DNA from: Mytilus edulis | Taxonomy: Eukaryota > Mollusca > Bivalvia > Mytilida > Mytilidae | Length of the DNA stretch: 64,000 bases | Direction: 5' to 3' | Assembly (NCBI RefSeq): GCF_963676685.1 | Contig: NC_092344.1 | Coordinates: 49,374,830 to 49,438,829 of the forward strand | In this document: piece after piece, positions 46,030 to 58,056 of the stretch | Layout of the letters: the number at the start of each line of letters is the position of its first letter | Numbering within the stretch: position 1 is the first letter of the stretch | Program-made: the position numbers and the translations under genes | Notes under the pieces: model-generated | Database searches by the model: none | What the model was told of the DNA's origin: nothing | What the model saw: only the letters and a program-made list of their open reading frames with translations

Positions 46030-48382
46030 TTTAATTTTTATTCTTAAGATTGATAGTTTCCTCTACTTTTGATTCAAATTATTCAAATTTCCATTTCTAT
46101 GTAGCAATATTCTTACACCGCCTGCATATCTCCCAGTTTATACGATAGTTCAGTGCTTTCATTTCCTATTATGGTTACCTTGATAGAGGGTTGCTGCTCA
46201 TGAGGGAGCAATTAAACCAAAATTTTCAAGCGGTAAAGCGGTAATCATCATTTAAAATCTAACACGATCGCCATTATATGTACTTTCATGAGCCACAAGA
46301 TGAGTGTCAAATGAGGGGAAGGATCAGCTTACTGTTCTAGTCTACCTTAGGTAGAACTCCACAGTTATGTGTGTAGTTTCACTTTTTGGCACCTGTGGAT
46401 TTTCATATATGAGAGCTAGTGTGCACGATAATTAATTTACGGATAGCTGTTTATTAAAATAGCCTTCATAGTAGGTTTATAGGGACATCAGAATTATGTA
46501 ATGTATGTAATGTTGGCTGTCTTCTGTATGGCAGTCCGTATTTTCATATCCATACCAAACATTGGTCCGACAAAATTATTGTAATGTTTTTTTTGCAACA
46601 TTTTGTCGAACGAGCTCTGTGATTAAATTTTACAAAATAATGAGTCGAAAAACACCCAATTTGAATTTGAAGATTTGGTAGATTATGGTCAACAGTTTCT
46701 GAAAAGGTATTGAAATTCTAGTTTGAACACAATTTTGGGGGAATATGTGCTATTTTCACCCTCTTTTGGCAATATTTTATTGTAAATAAATGCAGAATGT
46801 TGCCATGAATACGCAAAAAAGAATTATATTTCACCATTTTAACTTTTGAAAATCAAATCTATAGAAGATTCTGATTACATGCATATGCACAAGTATGTAC
46901 ATGTAGTAGAAAGACAGGAATAGAAGATAATAAAACATTTTGTGGTTCAAACTGTGGAGTGAGATCTTACACCCTACATCGGAATTGGACTTCTTTTACA
47001 ACTGATTTTACTATGTATTGTTTTATGTTTGTTTCTTCTACATTGGCTAGATGTATAGGGATGGGTTATAATCTTACAACACATTTTAAACATATCGCTG
47101 TCACTATAATTTGTTTACAGAGTCTGCAAATACACAAGCAGTGATTCTAATTAGGATTTTGAATATCGAATTATCTTTTATCATATTATACGTCGAATTC
47201 AAATTCTAAATTCTTCTAGTAATGCGCATTTGCCAGTTATCACAGCTATAATTTAGTTATAGTTGGAAATGCCAAATTGAACTACAGGTTTTTTATATGA
47301 AATTTGTGTTTCACGGTGTTTTGTTTTCTAAGTTGTGTTTTTCTCCTTTCGACGTGTTCCGTTATTGCGTTCTTATTTTTGCTACTAATGAGTTTAAATA
47401 TCGCTTTCGTATCTTTCTACTGTGCTTTGTTTGCAACAAAAAACAGAAAAAAAGCTTTACTTTCTAAATATCTATAATTTGTGCGACGATTGCCTAGCAA
47501 ATGATTTCGAAAGTTTGATAGACATATTGTTTACCTTTGAATTTTTATTTAAAAAAATTATATAGTTGTTTGATTCGTCGAATTCAGCTAAGTAGCTATT
47601 TATTTCTAAAGTAAATGGCACTTCCTGAAAAATTAAAAGATTTGAAATGAAAAATTATTGATATTTTTTTTGGCAATTAATAGGAAAAAAATGGAAAACA
47701 ACACGTTTAATAATTTATTGCGTCCAAAGCGCTTTTCTGGATTTACCTTCATCAGGAATGCTCAAAGCCAAACATTTGAAATCCGAAGATGGATACCGAA
47801 AATCGTTAAAGAGCTATATGTCAAAAATACCTTAAACAAATAGCCAAATTCATCTAAAGTCAACTTTGCCTGAGGGTATTATGAAGCCAAGGTCAAACAT
47901 TTTTAATTAATAATTTTATGATTGATGAAAGCATCAGTCAATTTAAGTTAATATATATTTCCATGAACGATACATAGGGATTCGATTTACATAAATTGAG
48001 TTACTAAAAAGTAAAATAAAACAAATACTGAACTCCGAGGTAATATCCAAACGAAATGTCCCTTTAATATATCATACAAAATCAAAAGCTGAAACACATT
48101 AACGAGTGGACAACTGTCATAGTCCTAACTTGGTACAGACATTTTCATATGTAGTAAATGGTGGATTGAACTTGGTTTTATAGCACTAACACATGTTTAA
48201 TAATTGAATAATAGTATAAGCAAACTATTTTTTTCTACGTAATTCCCCCACCCCGGGCGTGTATCCATTTACATTCTGTTCCTACGAATACATGTTCAAA
48301 CTCTTTAGGGTCCCTTTTTAGTAGCAAAAAAACAAAAGAACTATATCAATTGGACATGCTTTGATACTACATTTGTATATCT
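46030..48382. other. Intergenic region with PLE scraps
   Basis: It contains an RT fragment in plus orientation (46078-46230, matching the CISY/YISQLIRYSRAC part), a PLE 3' UTR piece (46950-47110), a hammerhead-like repeat on the minus strand (47700-47880) and the dispersed repeat at 47990-48190. Between these I see nothing. Confidence 0.5.
47720..47761 (-). ncRNA. Diverged hammerhead-like motif
   Basis: On the minus strand GCATTC-CTGATGA-AGGTAAATCCA-GAAA-AGCGCTTT-GGACGC. The CTGATGA and GAAA boxes and five of six stem I pairs are present, but the first stem II pair is A-A. It is a different sequence subfamily from the others here. Confidence 0.45.
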
Positions 48383-49860
48383 GCGCTTGAATTTTTACTT
48401 GAAAACATTTTTGTTCGTTTTGGCGATTCCGTATATCGTCAAGTTATTGGAATTCAAATGGGGACTAACTGTGCATCACTTATTGCGGACCTGATTCTGT
48501 ATTGCTATGAGTTACAAGTTATAACTCAAATCAGCAAAGACCCATCGAAACAATATTTGATACAAAAATTTAACAAAACTTTTAGATATTTAGATGACAT
48601 ATTGGCTCTCAATAATGACGACCTCAGTATATAAACTAAAGAAATTTATCCTGTTGAAGTTACTTTAAATAAAGCTAAAACTAATAATGACCACTACCCT
48701 ATTCTCGATCTTAATATATATATCACTAACGGGAAGCTTACTACAAAAATTTATGATAAAAGAGATGATTTTTCATTTCCTATGGTTAATTATTCATTTT
48801 TAGATGGTGATGTTCCCTTGTTACCATCTCATTGCGTTTATATATCTCAACTTAAAAGATTCGCTCGTGTAAGTATTAGATTTTAGAGAGAAAAATTTAT
48901 GTATTACTGAAAAATTAGTACACCAGCGTTTTCGATATCACGAACTAGTCAAAACATATACTTAATTTTATCATCGGTAAAAGGAAATCATTCTTAAATA
49001 TAACTCAACATGCAGACACCTTATACGTTCAGGTATTTCACATCCAATCTTTGATGGTAATATTCTTTACAAAGCACAAAGATGTCAGTATTCACCTCAA
49101 AAGCTAACAAAACCTTTAAAGAGACTTATTAAGAAGGGATATAGTTACGATACTATTGTCAGATTATTAAAGATTGCATATTTTGGCTTTAATATTGATT
49201 CACGTATAGGGTTTTTGCATCAGTTTTAAACACATTTATTCTAAAACAAGTTGTTGGCATGACACGGGTTCTGTTCTTCGCATATATACTTCATGATGGT
49301 ATAATACTAAACCTCTAATAGGAGGGATTTTGCCTGATATTCATATGATGAAGACATAATCTTTCAATCAGTTTAGTTAAGGTCTGGAGCTGGCATGTCA
49401 GTAACTACTAGTAGTCTGTTGTTATATATGTATTATTGTCATTTTGTTTATCTTCTTTTGTTTCATATTCTGACATCCGACTCGGACTCCTCTAAAATTG
49501 AGTTTTACTATGCGTATTGTTGTGCTTTTGTTTTTTCTACATTAGCTAGAGGTATGGGGAGGGGGGAGACCTCAAAACATGTTGAACACCGCCGCAATTT
49601 CGCGCCTGTCCAAAGTCATGAGCCTCTAGCCTTTGTTAGTCTTGTATGATTTTTAATTTTAGTTTCTTGTGTATAAACCGGAGTTTTGTATGACATCCAT
49701 TATCACTGAACTAGTATACATATTTGTTAAGGGCCGAGCTGAAGGACTCTTCGTGTGCGGGAGTTTGAAAACATTGAAAACCCATTGGTGGCCTTCGGCT
49801 GTTGTCTGCTCTATGGTGTGGTTATTGTTGCTTTGATACATTTTCCATTTCCATTCTCAA
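48383..49860 (+). pseudogene. PLE pseudogene with 3' UTR
   Basis: The frame reads ALEFLLENIFVRFGDS, GIQMGTNCASLIADLILY and FRYLDDILALNN (catalytic turn). After an in-frame TAA near 48633 it continues with LDLNIYITNGKLTTKIYDK and DGDVPLLPS. The thumb region is broken by stops and shifts (48890-49229). The 3' UTR at 49240-49860 matches 5921-6540. It is 5'-truncated and dead, and from the same PLE family as the unit 1 insertion. Confidence 0.8.
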
Positions 49861-50159
49861 TATGTATGTATATAACTTACTTGCGATATCATTGATAGCT
49901 AGCACAGCAAAAAATTACATAGCATGAATAAATAGTGGAGAAAAACCAGTGCAAAATATTTGCCGTGTTTGTCTTTTCTATGAGAGGCAATGACTTGAAC
50001 TCAAAAGGAATAAATAGTACAAAATTTGTAGAATTGAAATTTTGACAATTTATTTTGAACTTGTTACTGTAATGTACTTGGAAAAATTAATGCATGATCT
50101 TTGAATTGATATTTTTTTAAAGATAATTCAACTGAGATTTTTGACGGTCATTTTAATTA

Positions 50160-50510
50160 AAGGAATAACCGTTTCACAAATGATATCGGATATGTTCCTT
50201 ACGTCGTAACTACAATTCCCTTCCCTTTCACGAACGTGACCTATTTACCGGATTTGTTATCACAAAAGCAACACAGCGGGTGCAACATGTGGAGCAGGAT
50301 CTGCTTACCCTTTAAGAGCACCTGAGATCACTCCCAGTTTTTGGTGGGGTTCATGTTGCTTAATCTTTAGTTTTCTATGTTGTGTCATGTGTACTATTGT
50401 TTGTCTGTTTGTCTTTTCATTTTTTAGCCATCGCGTTGTCAGTTTATTTTCGATTTATGAGTTTGACTGTCCCTTTGGTATCTTTCGTCCCTCTTTTAAA
50501 GTTAGAATTT
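50160..50510 (+). mobile_element. PLE 3' end, plus strand
   Basis: It starts with ITVSQMISDMFLTS and a stop, then the 3' segment seen at 40920-41225, ending near CTTTGGTATCTTTCGTCCC. It is a very short 5'-truncated copy of the second PLE subfamily. Confidence 0.75.
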
Positions 50511-51940
50511 AGTTTTGACATTTATGCAGAACCAATAGGTTATTGTTGCAGTATTCATTTAAATTATCATACATTATCTCTTTAAATCTGAAAAAATAGC
50601 AATTAACAACCGATTAGAAAATAGTGGACTTTCGAGACCAAAAATTCTATATAATATTCATACTGAAAATAATAAAAAAAAAAAAGGATAGCTATGAAAA
50701 TATAAAACCACGCAATTGATGGTAACTAAGGGGTATTCGGAATAGTACTTAATGGTTTTAAACAATGAATACCATCAATAAAAACACTTACAAAATGTTT
50801 GAAATATTCAAATTTGAATACATAAAATGAATGATATAGAGTTGTATCCCTTTATTTCAATAAGAGTTGTCTCGCTTACATCAAACAACTTCTGCCGAAT
50901 GAATGTGGTTAAAGTAAATGACTGGATTTTTTTGGCTCTTCTGAAAAACTATCAACATAGGCGTCTTGCAAAATTGTATATCTCGAAATGCATGTAGGTA
51001 TAAATATTTAACTGAAACTACTAGAGCAACATTTTTTGTTTCAGTGACATTTCAATGTTAGAGCATTGACTTACACATATTTTCTTGGCTCAATTTGCTG
51101 TTATTGAAAATGTTTAATATGAAAGATTGTTAATAACTGAGCTTTATCGTTTATGAGCTTTTATTCTTATGCTTGTATTTTGAAGGTTTTGTTGGCTTGC
51201 TTGTAATGAATAATGCAGAGGATAATATATTTCAGAAAAAGTACAGCTTATCTTTTGATTGCAGAATATCTCAATCTAAATTACAATGCTTGGGTAAACA
51301 AAGCTCTTATTTCTTTTGACGTTTTCTGCAAACGACAGTCACAAAAAAACGTTATTATGTTATCGGCATTTGTAGCGTATGTTGAAGATATCAATGATAT
51401 TTTCAAACTTTCATGGTTTTCTAAAACATGGATCGGGATATTATCTAGAGCAAATTTAGTTTTTTTTTCTTTTTCTCCGTAATTAGCAGATAAAGGGCCT
51501 TAATGTTTTGTACTACAACTAATATATATGCAGTCTAGCGATCTGTGGTTAGAAAACCTTGACAAACACTTCTTTTAATGATAAAGATATACAGGAATAA
51601 CATTGACAGTTATCCTTATGTATTTACTGGTCATAGTAAATATACTCTCTTTTTGTGGCTGTCAATGTTACATCACCTATATATATATTGAAAGCAACAT
51701 TCGAAAGCCATGCAGAAAAATCTGTGGTACCATTTTCAGATTGTTTGCTTTCATATGGATTATCGGGTTTGCATATTTTCAGAACCTACTATGCCTATAA
51801 AGATTGATATTGACACTTAAAAGTATGTTAAGTAGGGTAGGATACTTCTGACAAAACAAATATGACAATGGAGAAACGAAATCGTCATGTTGAGCATATA
51901 CACTAGTTTGGAGTCGTTCGTCATAAGTCATTATCGTCAT
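50511..51940. other. Intergenic, no feature recognised
   Basis: AT-rich DNA. The 89-codon frame at 51213-51482 has no homologue visible here and no splice or promoter context I could support. Confidence 0.4.
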
Positions 51941-51947
51941 AATAAAA

Positions 51948-52246
51948 TTGAGAATGGAAATGGGGAATGTGTCAAAGAGACAACAACCCGACCAAATAAA
52001 AAAAAAAACAGCAGAGGGTCACCAACAGGTCTTCAATGTAGCGAGAAATATCCGCACCCGGAGGTGTCCTTCAGCTGGCCCCTAAACAAATATATACTAG
52101 TCCAGTGATAATGAACGCCATACTAATTTCCAAATTGTACACAAGAAACTAAAATTAAAATAATACAAGACTAACAAAGGCCAGAGGCTTCTGACTTGGG
52201 ACAGGCGCAAAAATGCGGCGGGGTTAAACATGTTTGTGAGATCTAA
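51948..52246 (-). mobile_element. PLE 3' UTR fragment, minus strand
   Basis: It is the reverse complement of about 6240-6540: GGGGAATGTGTCAAAGAGAC, GGAGGTGTCCTTCAGCTGG, GACAGGCGCAAAAATGCGG. No coding part is seen. Confidence 0.75.
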
Positions 52247-52675
52247 TAATCATACATAAGTACGAAATTGTAGAAATAATAAGTATTTATCAAAGTATTG
52301 ATATGTGTTTAATCTTCCACATATCTCGTTTTAATAGACGTGTTAGAAAAGTTGATACTACTGCTGGCGCTCGTGTTGGATGGAAGACGAATACAATATG
52401 ATGTGGGGGGTCATCTCCAAAATTATAATTACTCTATCGTTTTTTATTACCTGTATAGCCACTGAAATACGTTATTTATAGTGTGCAAGACATGACCTAT
52501 CGGGCATTGTTAAAGAACCAAAATTAATTACCAAATGTGAATTTTAAAATCAATTACGTTTACATTTGTAAATTGAGGATAACCATGAAAAAGAGGGGTG
52601 TTCAATGAAGAATTAACTCTATTATATAATCAATCAAGAATAATAATATAGTTTTTTGTATAACTCTTTTTTTTT

Positions 52676-52747
52676 TAGCTGCTGAGCAGTATCAATAACA
52701 TGCTTGTTGTTTAGCTGATGAGTAGTATCAATAATATGCTTTTTATT
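52676..52747. repeat. Two-copy 36-bp direct repeat
   Basis: TAGCTGNTGAGNAGTATCAA is repeated at 52676 and 52712. Confidence 0.65.
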
Positions 52748-53374
52748 TCAAAGAAATATTCAAACTGAATTTTTATTATATGATATCTAAAAGAGAGGCG
52801 AAAACAACATAATTTTGTTAGAGACATTGATATGATACAAGCATTCAAGTTGCAAGTTTTACTTTTGCTTATATATTTTAAAATACACATTTTAAACTCC
52901 CTATCATTTGGACTATTTATCAGGTTACTTTTTACTTTTTCTGGTTTCGAATACTCAACAAGTTTAAGGATGTTTTTCTTCTTATCTGTTTACATACATT
53001 TCAATTGAGTAAAGTAAAGGCACGATTTAAGTTTTACAATAAGGATTTTTGGTCAAATGAACACATTTTCTTTTCATGACAATTTCCCTTTTATATGTTA
53101 TTTAATTGTGTGGGTTCGTAGCCTATATAGCGTCTTTAAAGTTTATAGTCTGAGATTTGATATCCCTTTGTATTACTGCTCAATGTTATTTTTATTCTCT
53201 AAAAGAATGCTCAAATTTGCATCCTCCAACTTGACTTTTGAAGGAAAAACTATGAAGGCGTCAGCTTACTGACTGATTTAAACATCATTAATCTCATAGA
53301 GCAATGTATAATCAGATACTACAATTGTTTTCATGACTAATGATCGAGAGTCTGGATTGGGGGGTCTGTTATTC

Positions 53375-53540
53375 TGTAAACATTTAATTTTCATCCCATT
53401 TTTCTCTAATCTTCAAAAAGTTAACCCCTTTTTTCCCTAATCTTCAAAAAATTAACCCCTATTTTCTCTAATCTTCAGTTTTTTTGCTCGTTATTCTCTA
53501 ATCTTCATTTTAAGGGCATTATTCTTTAATCATTTAAACC
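53375..53540. repeat. Minisatellite of about 31 bp
   Basis: CTAATCTTC starts at 53406, 53437, 53468 and 53498, with TTAACCCC in the first two units. Further degraded units extend to about 53540. Confidence 0.75.
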
Positions 53541-54104
53541 CATCCAAACCCTCATGATCCGTTCTTATGTTATTAATTTTAATTTGTTTTATTGACATAT
53601 TAAATGAAAACAGGAAGATTGAAAAACAGTTTATTCGCAGGTAAAAAAAAAAGTCTATTGATATACATTATAATTATTCAAATGTTATTTAGTTATTATT
53701 TCTCCAACAGCAACATGGCCAGAACTGCAATATCATAAGCTTATATACTAAAGACAACATAATAATCAGAAATTAATCATAACATTGAACCTTAGAAGTT
53801 GAGTTATCTATTTTTTTACCGTTTATAATGTGTACATTACATAAATAATCTGATGAGATGACACAAAACAATATTGTTTTAGCTTTTTAACATAATAATG
53901 TTGGTTACTTCTGACAAACCATGTTGCGTTCGTTAACGTTGTAAAGTCTTCGCACTTTAAATAAAATCAAACCGTTGTGTTAAAAATGTTGAAATCTTCA
54001 TTCAGTCGTGTAATAATGAACAGTCTCCTTCCGATACTTATCTTTTTTACATTATTAAACGTCAATAGTATTTAGTGACAACACCCTGTTGTTTACCTGC
54101 ATGG

Positions 54105-54315
54105 TACTGTGGATTCATTATTTAAGTTGCATACCAACTTTTGTGGATTTCGTGGGTTCAGCTGAACCACGAATTTCAGTGTACAACGAATTACAAAAGT
54201 TATATGAAAATGTATGCAGACTTTGGAAAAACCACGAAATCAAATATCCACGAGTATGAAAATGTTCCTCAATCCACAAAAATTGGTACCAACGAAAATA
54301 AATGAGTCCATAGTA
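54105..54315. repeat. MITE-like inverted-repeat element
   Basis: The end TACTGTGGATTCATT and the reverse complement of the other end, TACTATGGACTCATT, match at 13 of 15 positions. Inverted similarity continues inward (ACCAACTTTTGTGGAT). The 96-codon minus-strand frame across it is not a gene. Confidence 0.65.
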
Positions 54316-54765
54316 GGTAATCTTATGTATACTCGAATTCCATGTCCGATATATATGGTTATTATTTAAATGTATTGTAAAAGTATTAACGTGTTTTGTA
54401 GGATTCAAAGTTTCTAAATAAACCTAGAATCTTGATACGCTGTCTCTATTTATAGTAAATACTTCACTAGATCATAAGGAAATGAATGCTTCAATGATGT
54501 CGTGACGTTCTTCAATACGAAAAATATATTTATCAAACCACAAAAGTTAAAGGAAGTTCACCGTCACCTCTGTACATCTCGGTTAGATGATTCGAAAGAT
54601 TAAACTGGACAACATTAATATAGTAGATTACAATTGTATCATCAAAGCAATCGTATTTAATCATTTGTTAATTCATAAACTTTTTCAATGAATTCACATG
54701 TCAATAAAAAAAAGTGCTTCTGTACCCATGCCACATCGTATGCGATAAAAAAAAACTCGATTTTA

Positions 54766-55020
54766 TATATATATATATAAGACGATGTGGTATGAGTGCC
54801 AATGAGACAACTCTCCATCCAATTCACAATGTATAAATATTTAAAAATTATAGGTCAAAGTACGGGCTCCAAACAAGAACATCAATTTATAAATGTCCCA
54901 TAAATGACTAGAATAAAATTCACAGAAAAAAATGAGAAACGAAAAATACACATGAACATGCGAACAAACGACAACCACTTAACTACAGGCTCCTGTCTTA
55001 GAACATTTGCATAGAAATGC
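54766..55020. repeat. TA run and dispersed repeat
   Basis: An (AT)n run at 54766-54778 precedes a GATGTGGTATGAGTGCCAA / GACAACTCTCCATCC repeat, a diverged relative of 39889-40290. Confidence 0.6.
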
Positions 55021-55534
55021 ATATATTATTAAAGTTAAAGTGTACATATACACTTAGTTAGTAAATCAAATATAAAATGAATAACAGTTTATACTTATTT
55101 ATTTAAAACAAATTTCACAAATTTCACAAAATACGCTAAACTACCTCTAGCAACCTTATCAACAAGACATTGTTCACAAGTTGAAAAGCTAATCTGATAA
55201 TGTGAGGGTTTTACGGGTGTACGAAGTTAGCAATCAACAAACTGCTGAGAAATACACTTGCCACATGCTTTTATCTGCCATTTAAGTGCTTAAAAATAAA
55301 ATAACCTTGTATTATCACTCTCTTAAAAAAAATATTGGCGCCTTTATCATGTACATTTATATTGAAACAACATAACTCATTCCTCCAAAAACCAAATTAA
55401 AAAAACGTCAGCAAATTTTTTAATGTACCAAAAGGGTCAAGTTTGGTCCACGACTTGCACCCGTATTGTGGCCCATGTCGAGTAAAATTATCGATGATAA
55501 GACGAGGTGATATAATAATTCGGAAAAAGTACAT

Positions 55535-55735
55535 TTGTATATAAACGCATCTTGTGTAAATGTTGTAGGTAGCTGTACACTAATTTTGAAATGTGGTCTT
55601 GGAAGGACCCAGTACATCAATGGTGTGTGTAAGGACACATGCACTAATTATGATAAAGTAACAAATAGAGCAAGTGGAGATCATATTCTTCATATTTGGT
55701 TGAAAGTCCAAATAAATATACAAAGATCCATATAA
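55535..55735 (+). other. Possible cysteine-rich exon remnant
   Basis: The 66-codon frame contains CVNVVGSC, LILKCGLGRTQY and NGVCKDTC, five cysteines in 30 residues. That is unusual for random AT-rich DNA and close to a secreted cysteine-rich gene. There is no signal peptide, no convincing splice sites and no match to the modules of the neighbouring family. It may be a chance frame or a relic. Confidence 0.25.
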
Positions 55736-55739
55736 AGAG

Positions 55740-56760
55740 AAGAAAATTTGATATGTACAACTGTTGGTCCCTATAGAGTTTTAAATATGAGTAAAACCCT
55801 ATAACTAAGCTACAAAATGCCAAAATATAGATATCGACATGTTGAACGACACAAAGTGTTCATAATTGTATAGGAATACAGATTAAGTAATGTTTTAATT
55901 TATTAATTATTTCAGGTTTCCTATAGCATGTATAAAGTAGTTTCAGATGTTGGATATTTAATGAGTTTTCAATACTTCGTTCCTCTATCAAGCAATTTCC
56001 ATAAGGGAATTATAAACAAAAGCGACATGATTTGGAATGTGTCTGCTAGAACAACAACATATTTCATAAGGATATAGAACAGTATCAGCAGCATGTAGGT
56101 CTTTAAAAGATAAATTTATCACTAGCGTTTATAATTCCCTTGATTAAAATTATAATCTATTTCCAAACCTTACAGCCTGAATAATTTCAGACAGAGTATC
56201 AATGTCTTTTTTCATAGCTTGTCTTTTCCTGGCATAATCGTTTACTGAATTTATGAAAGTTTTGAAACTGTGCATCCAGTTGATGCATTTATGCTCACGA
56301 TATGTCCACCATAGTTCTGTACACTTATGATGTATGATAAATTATATTGATGGTTTCTAGCTATTTATTCGAAAACTTAAATACTTAAATACTTTCTACA
56401 TTTCATCTTTATATATTAGATTATATATAAAGTTGTATGAGTTTAACCTGGACTGGTTAACATGCATTTGGTTTTCAAACATGAGTTTAAAATAAACCAA
56501 ATGATGCTTCATGATAAGACAAGGCTGTCTAATTTTTAGTATTTTGTTCTTCTAATTTTTCTGCTAATCACGTTTTACTAATTTCCTTTATTCATAGAAA
56601 AAAATAGTTGACCAAACGTTAAAAATAGCACGGTACATGATCAGAAGGGTGTGTAACACATAGACAGGAAAAAGTGTAATGCTTAAAAAACAACAAATCG
56701 TAAGCTGATAGATAATGGTCAGCTAAAAGTCTTTGATCACAAAGAGGTGAAATTAAGATA
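55740..56760. other. Intergenic, no feature recognised
   Basis: AT-rich DNA upstream of the large gene. No frames or repeats I can place. Confidence 0.4.
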
Positions 56761-56770
56761 CACAATACAT

Positions 56771-56932
56771 TTACGTCATCTGTTATGAGGTAAATTTTAT
56801 CCTAAACATTTTATTTCCCTGTACATGTCAAACTTTGACAAATGATTCGCTACAACGGATATTTACCGTAGGTATATATATTAACTGAGAATAAATTGTA
56901 AAACATTATATGATTACACAAGAAACAATAAG
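56771..56932 (+). promoter_or_regulatory. Promoter and noncoding leader exon of the large gene
   Basis: TTACGTCA (56771-56778) overlaps an E-box CATCTG. A TATATATA box is at 56873-56880. A short leader exon should start near 56905 and ends at 56932 before GTAAGA. Leader sequence (AGAATAAATTG, AAAACATTA) resembles that of the small genes (AGAAATAAATTG, AAAACTTAT). The leader intron would be about 1.1 kb, to acceptor TTTTCAG at 58047. Confidence 0.6.
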
Positions 56933-56939
56933 GTAAGAT

Positions 56940-58046
56940 TGAAAATGTATACAAATATGAAATTTATGATAAAAAATTATAGTGAGTATAATAAAAAAAA
57001 AAATGAAAAAAAAATCGTAGAAATAATAAGAAATAATGTATAAATTTAAAATGACACATCATTAAACTTCATGTCTATAAGCAACTGTTTTATAAATTTA
57101 ATATCAGAAGATAATTAGAATGATATTAATTTTTTTTTTGAATTATACATATTACTTTATTGAACACTTTCACATTTGTTAGTTTGATACAGAAAGTATC
57201 GGTACCTTATCCTGACCTCGCTTAACAATAGATTGTATACTTATATAGAAAACTTGTTAGTAATTGTTAGTTTGTTAGTATTCAAAATTATAAAATATAT
57301 ACAATATATTATCATATGTATCCATTATTTCCATATTGTTCAATAAAGAGAAAATTAATTTAAGAGAATAATAGAGAATAGAAGAGAAAATGATAAATAA
57401 ATAAAAAAAAACAAATGCAAAAGAAAAACAAAAAAAAAGAAAAAAAAACTATAAAAAAAAGAAGAAAATATCCTTGAAATTTGAAATTTGGCAGCAGCAT
57501 TCTTTTTCTTAAGATACAAGATTAAATAAATTTGGCAACGTTGGTTTTCCATTGTAAATAATTCATACAAACACAAAATAATAAATGATAATATTGGTTA
57601 AATAAATGATTGGGGTGGAAGATACAAAATGGATAATCAATGGTTAACTAATAATTGAAAAACGAACGGAAAAGTATAATCATTAGTTATTGTGATTAAC
57701 ATTTAAGATTAATTGATATATGCTTTATGAACAAGTGATGCATATCATACAAAATGCAAAGGAACTTACTTTGTTTTACAAGAAATATCATTGAAGTCAT
57801 CCATTTTTATACATTTACTTATATAGATACTATCTATAGATAGTCACATTTTACAAAAACACTGAAGTTTTTTTTCTATCATTTGGTTCAGATGGCTTAA
57901 GCTGGATTACGTACATTTTTTATAACTCTCTACTGGTTTGATTCGATTCCACTTGGGGATCTTGAAGATGAAACTCTCTCCTGGCGTTCTGAACAAAAGT
58001 ATCTTTGGTGATTTTTAAAATTGTTTTTGCATTTTTTTTTTTTTCA
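56940..58046. other. Intron 1 of the large gene
   Basis: It includes a long purine-rich low-complexity tract (about 57360-57475) that yields a spurious minus-strand frame. No other feature is seen. Confidence 0.5.
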
Positions 58047-58056
58047 GAATACAAAC

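Noticed and set aside
51213-51482. 89-codon frame in the intergenic region
   Set aside because: There is no homologue, promoter, splice or poly(A) context that I can see; a frame of this length is expected by chance in a window of this size.
57355-57576. Phe/Ser-rich minus-strand frame
   Set aside because: It is the complement of an A/G-rich low-complexity tract within intron 1 of the large gene.
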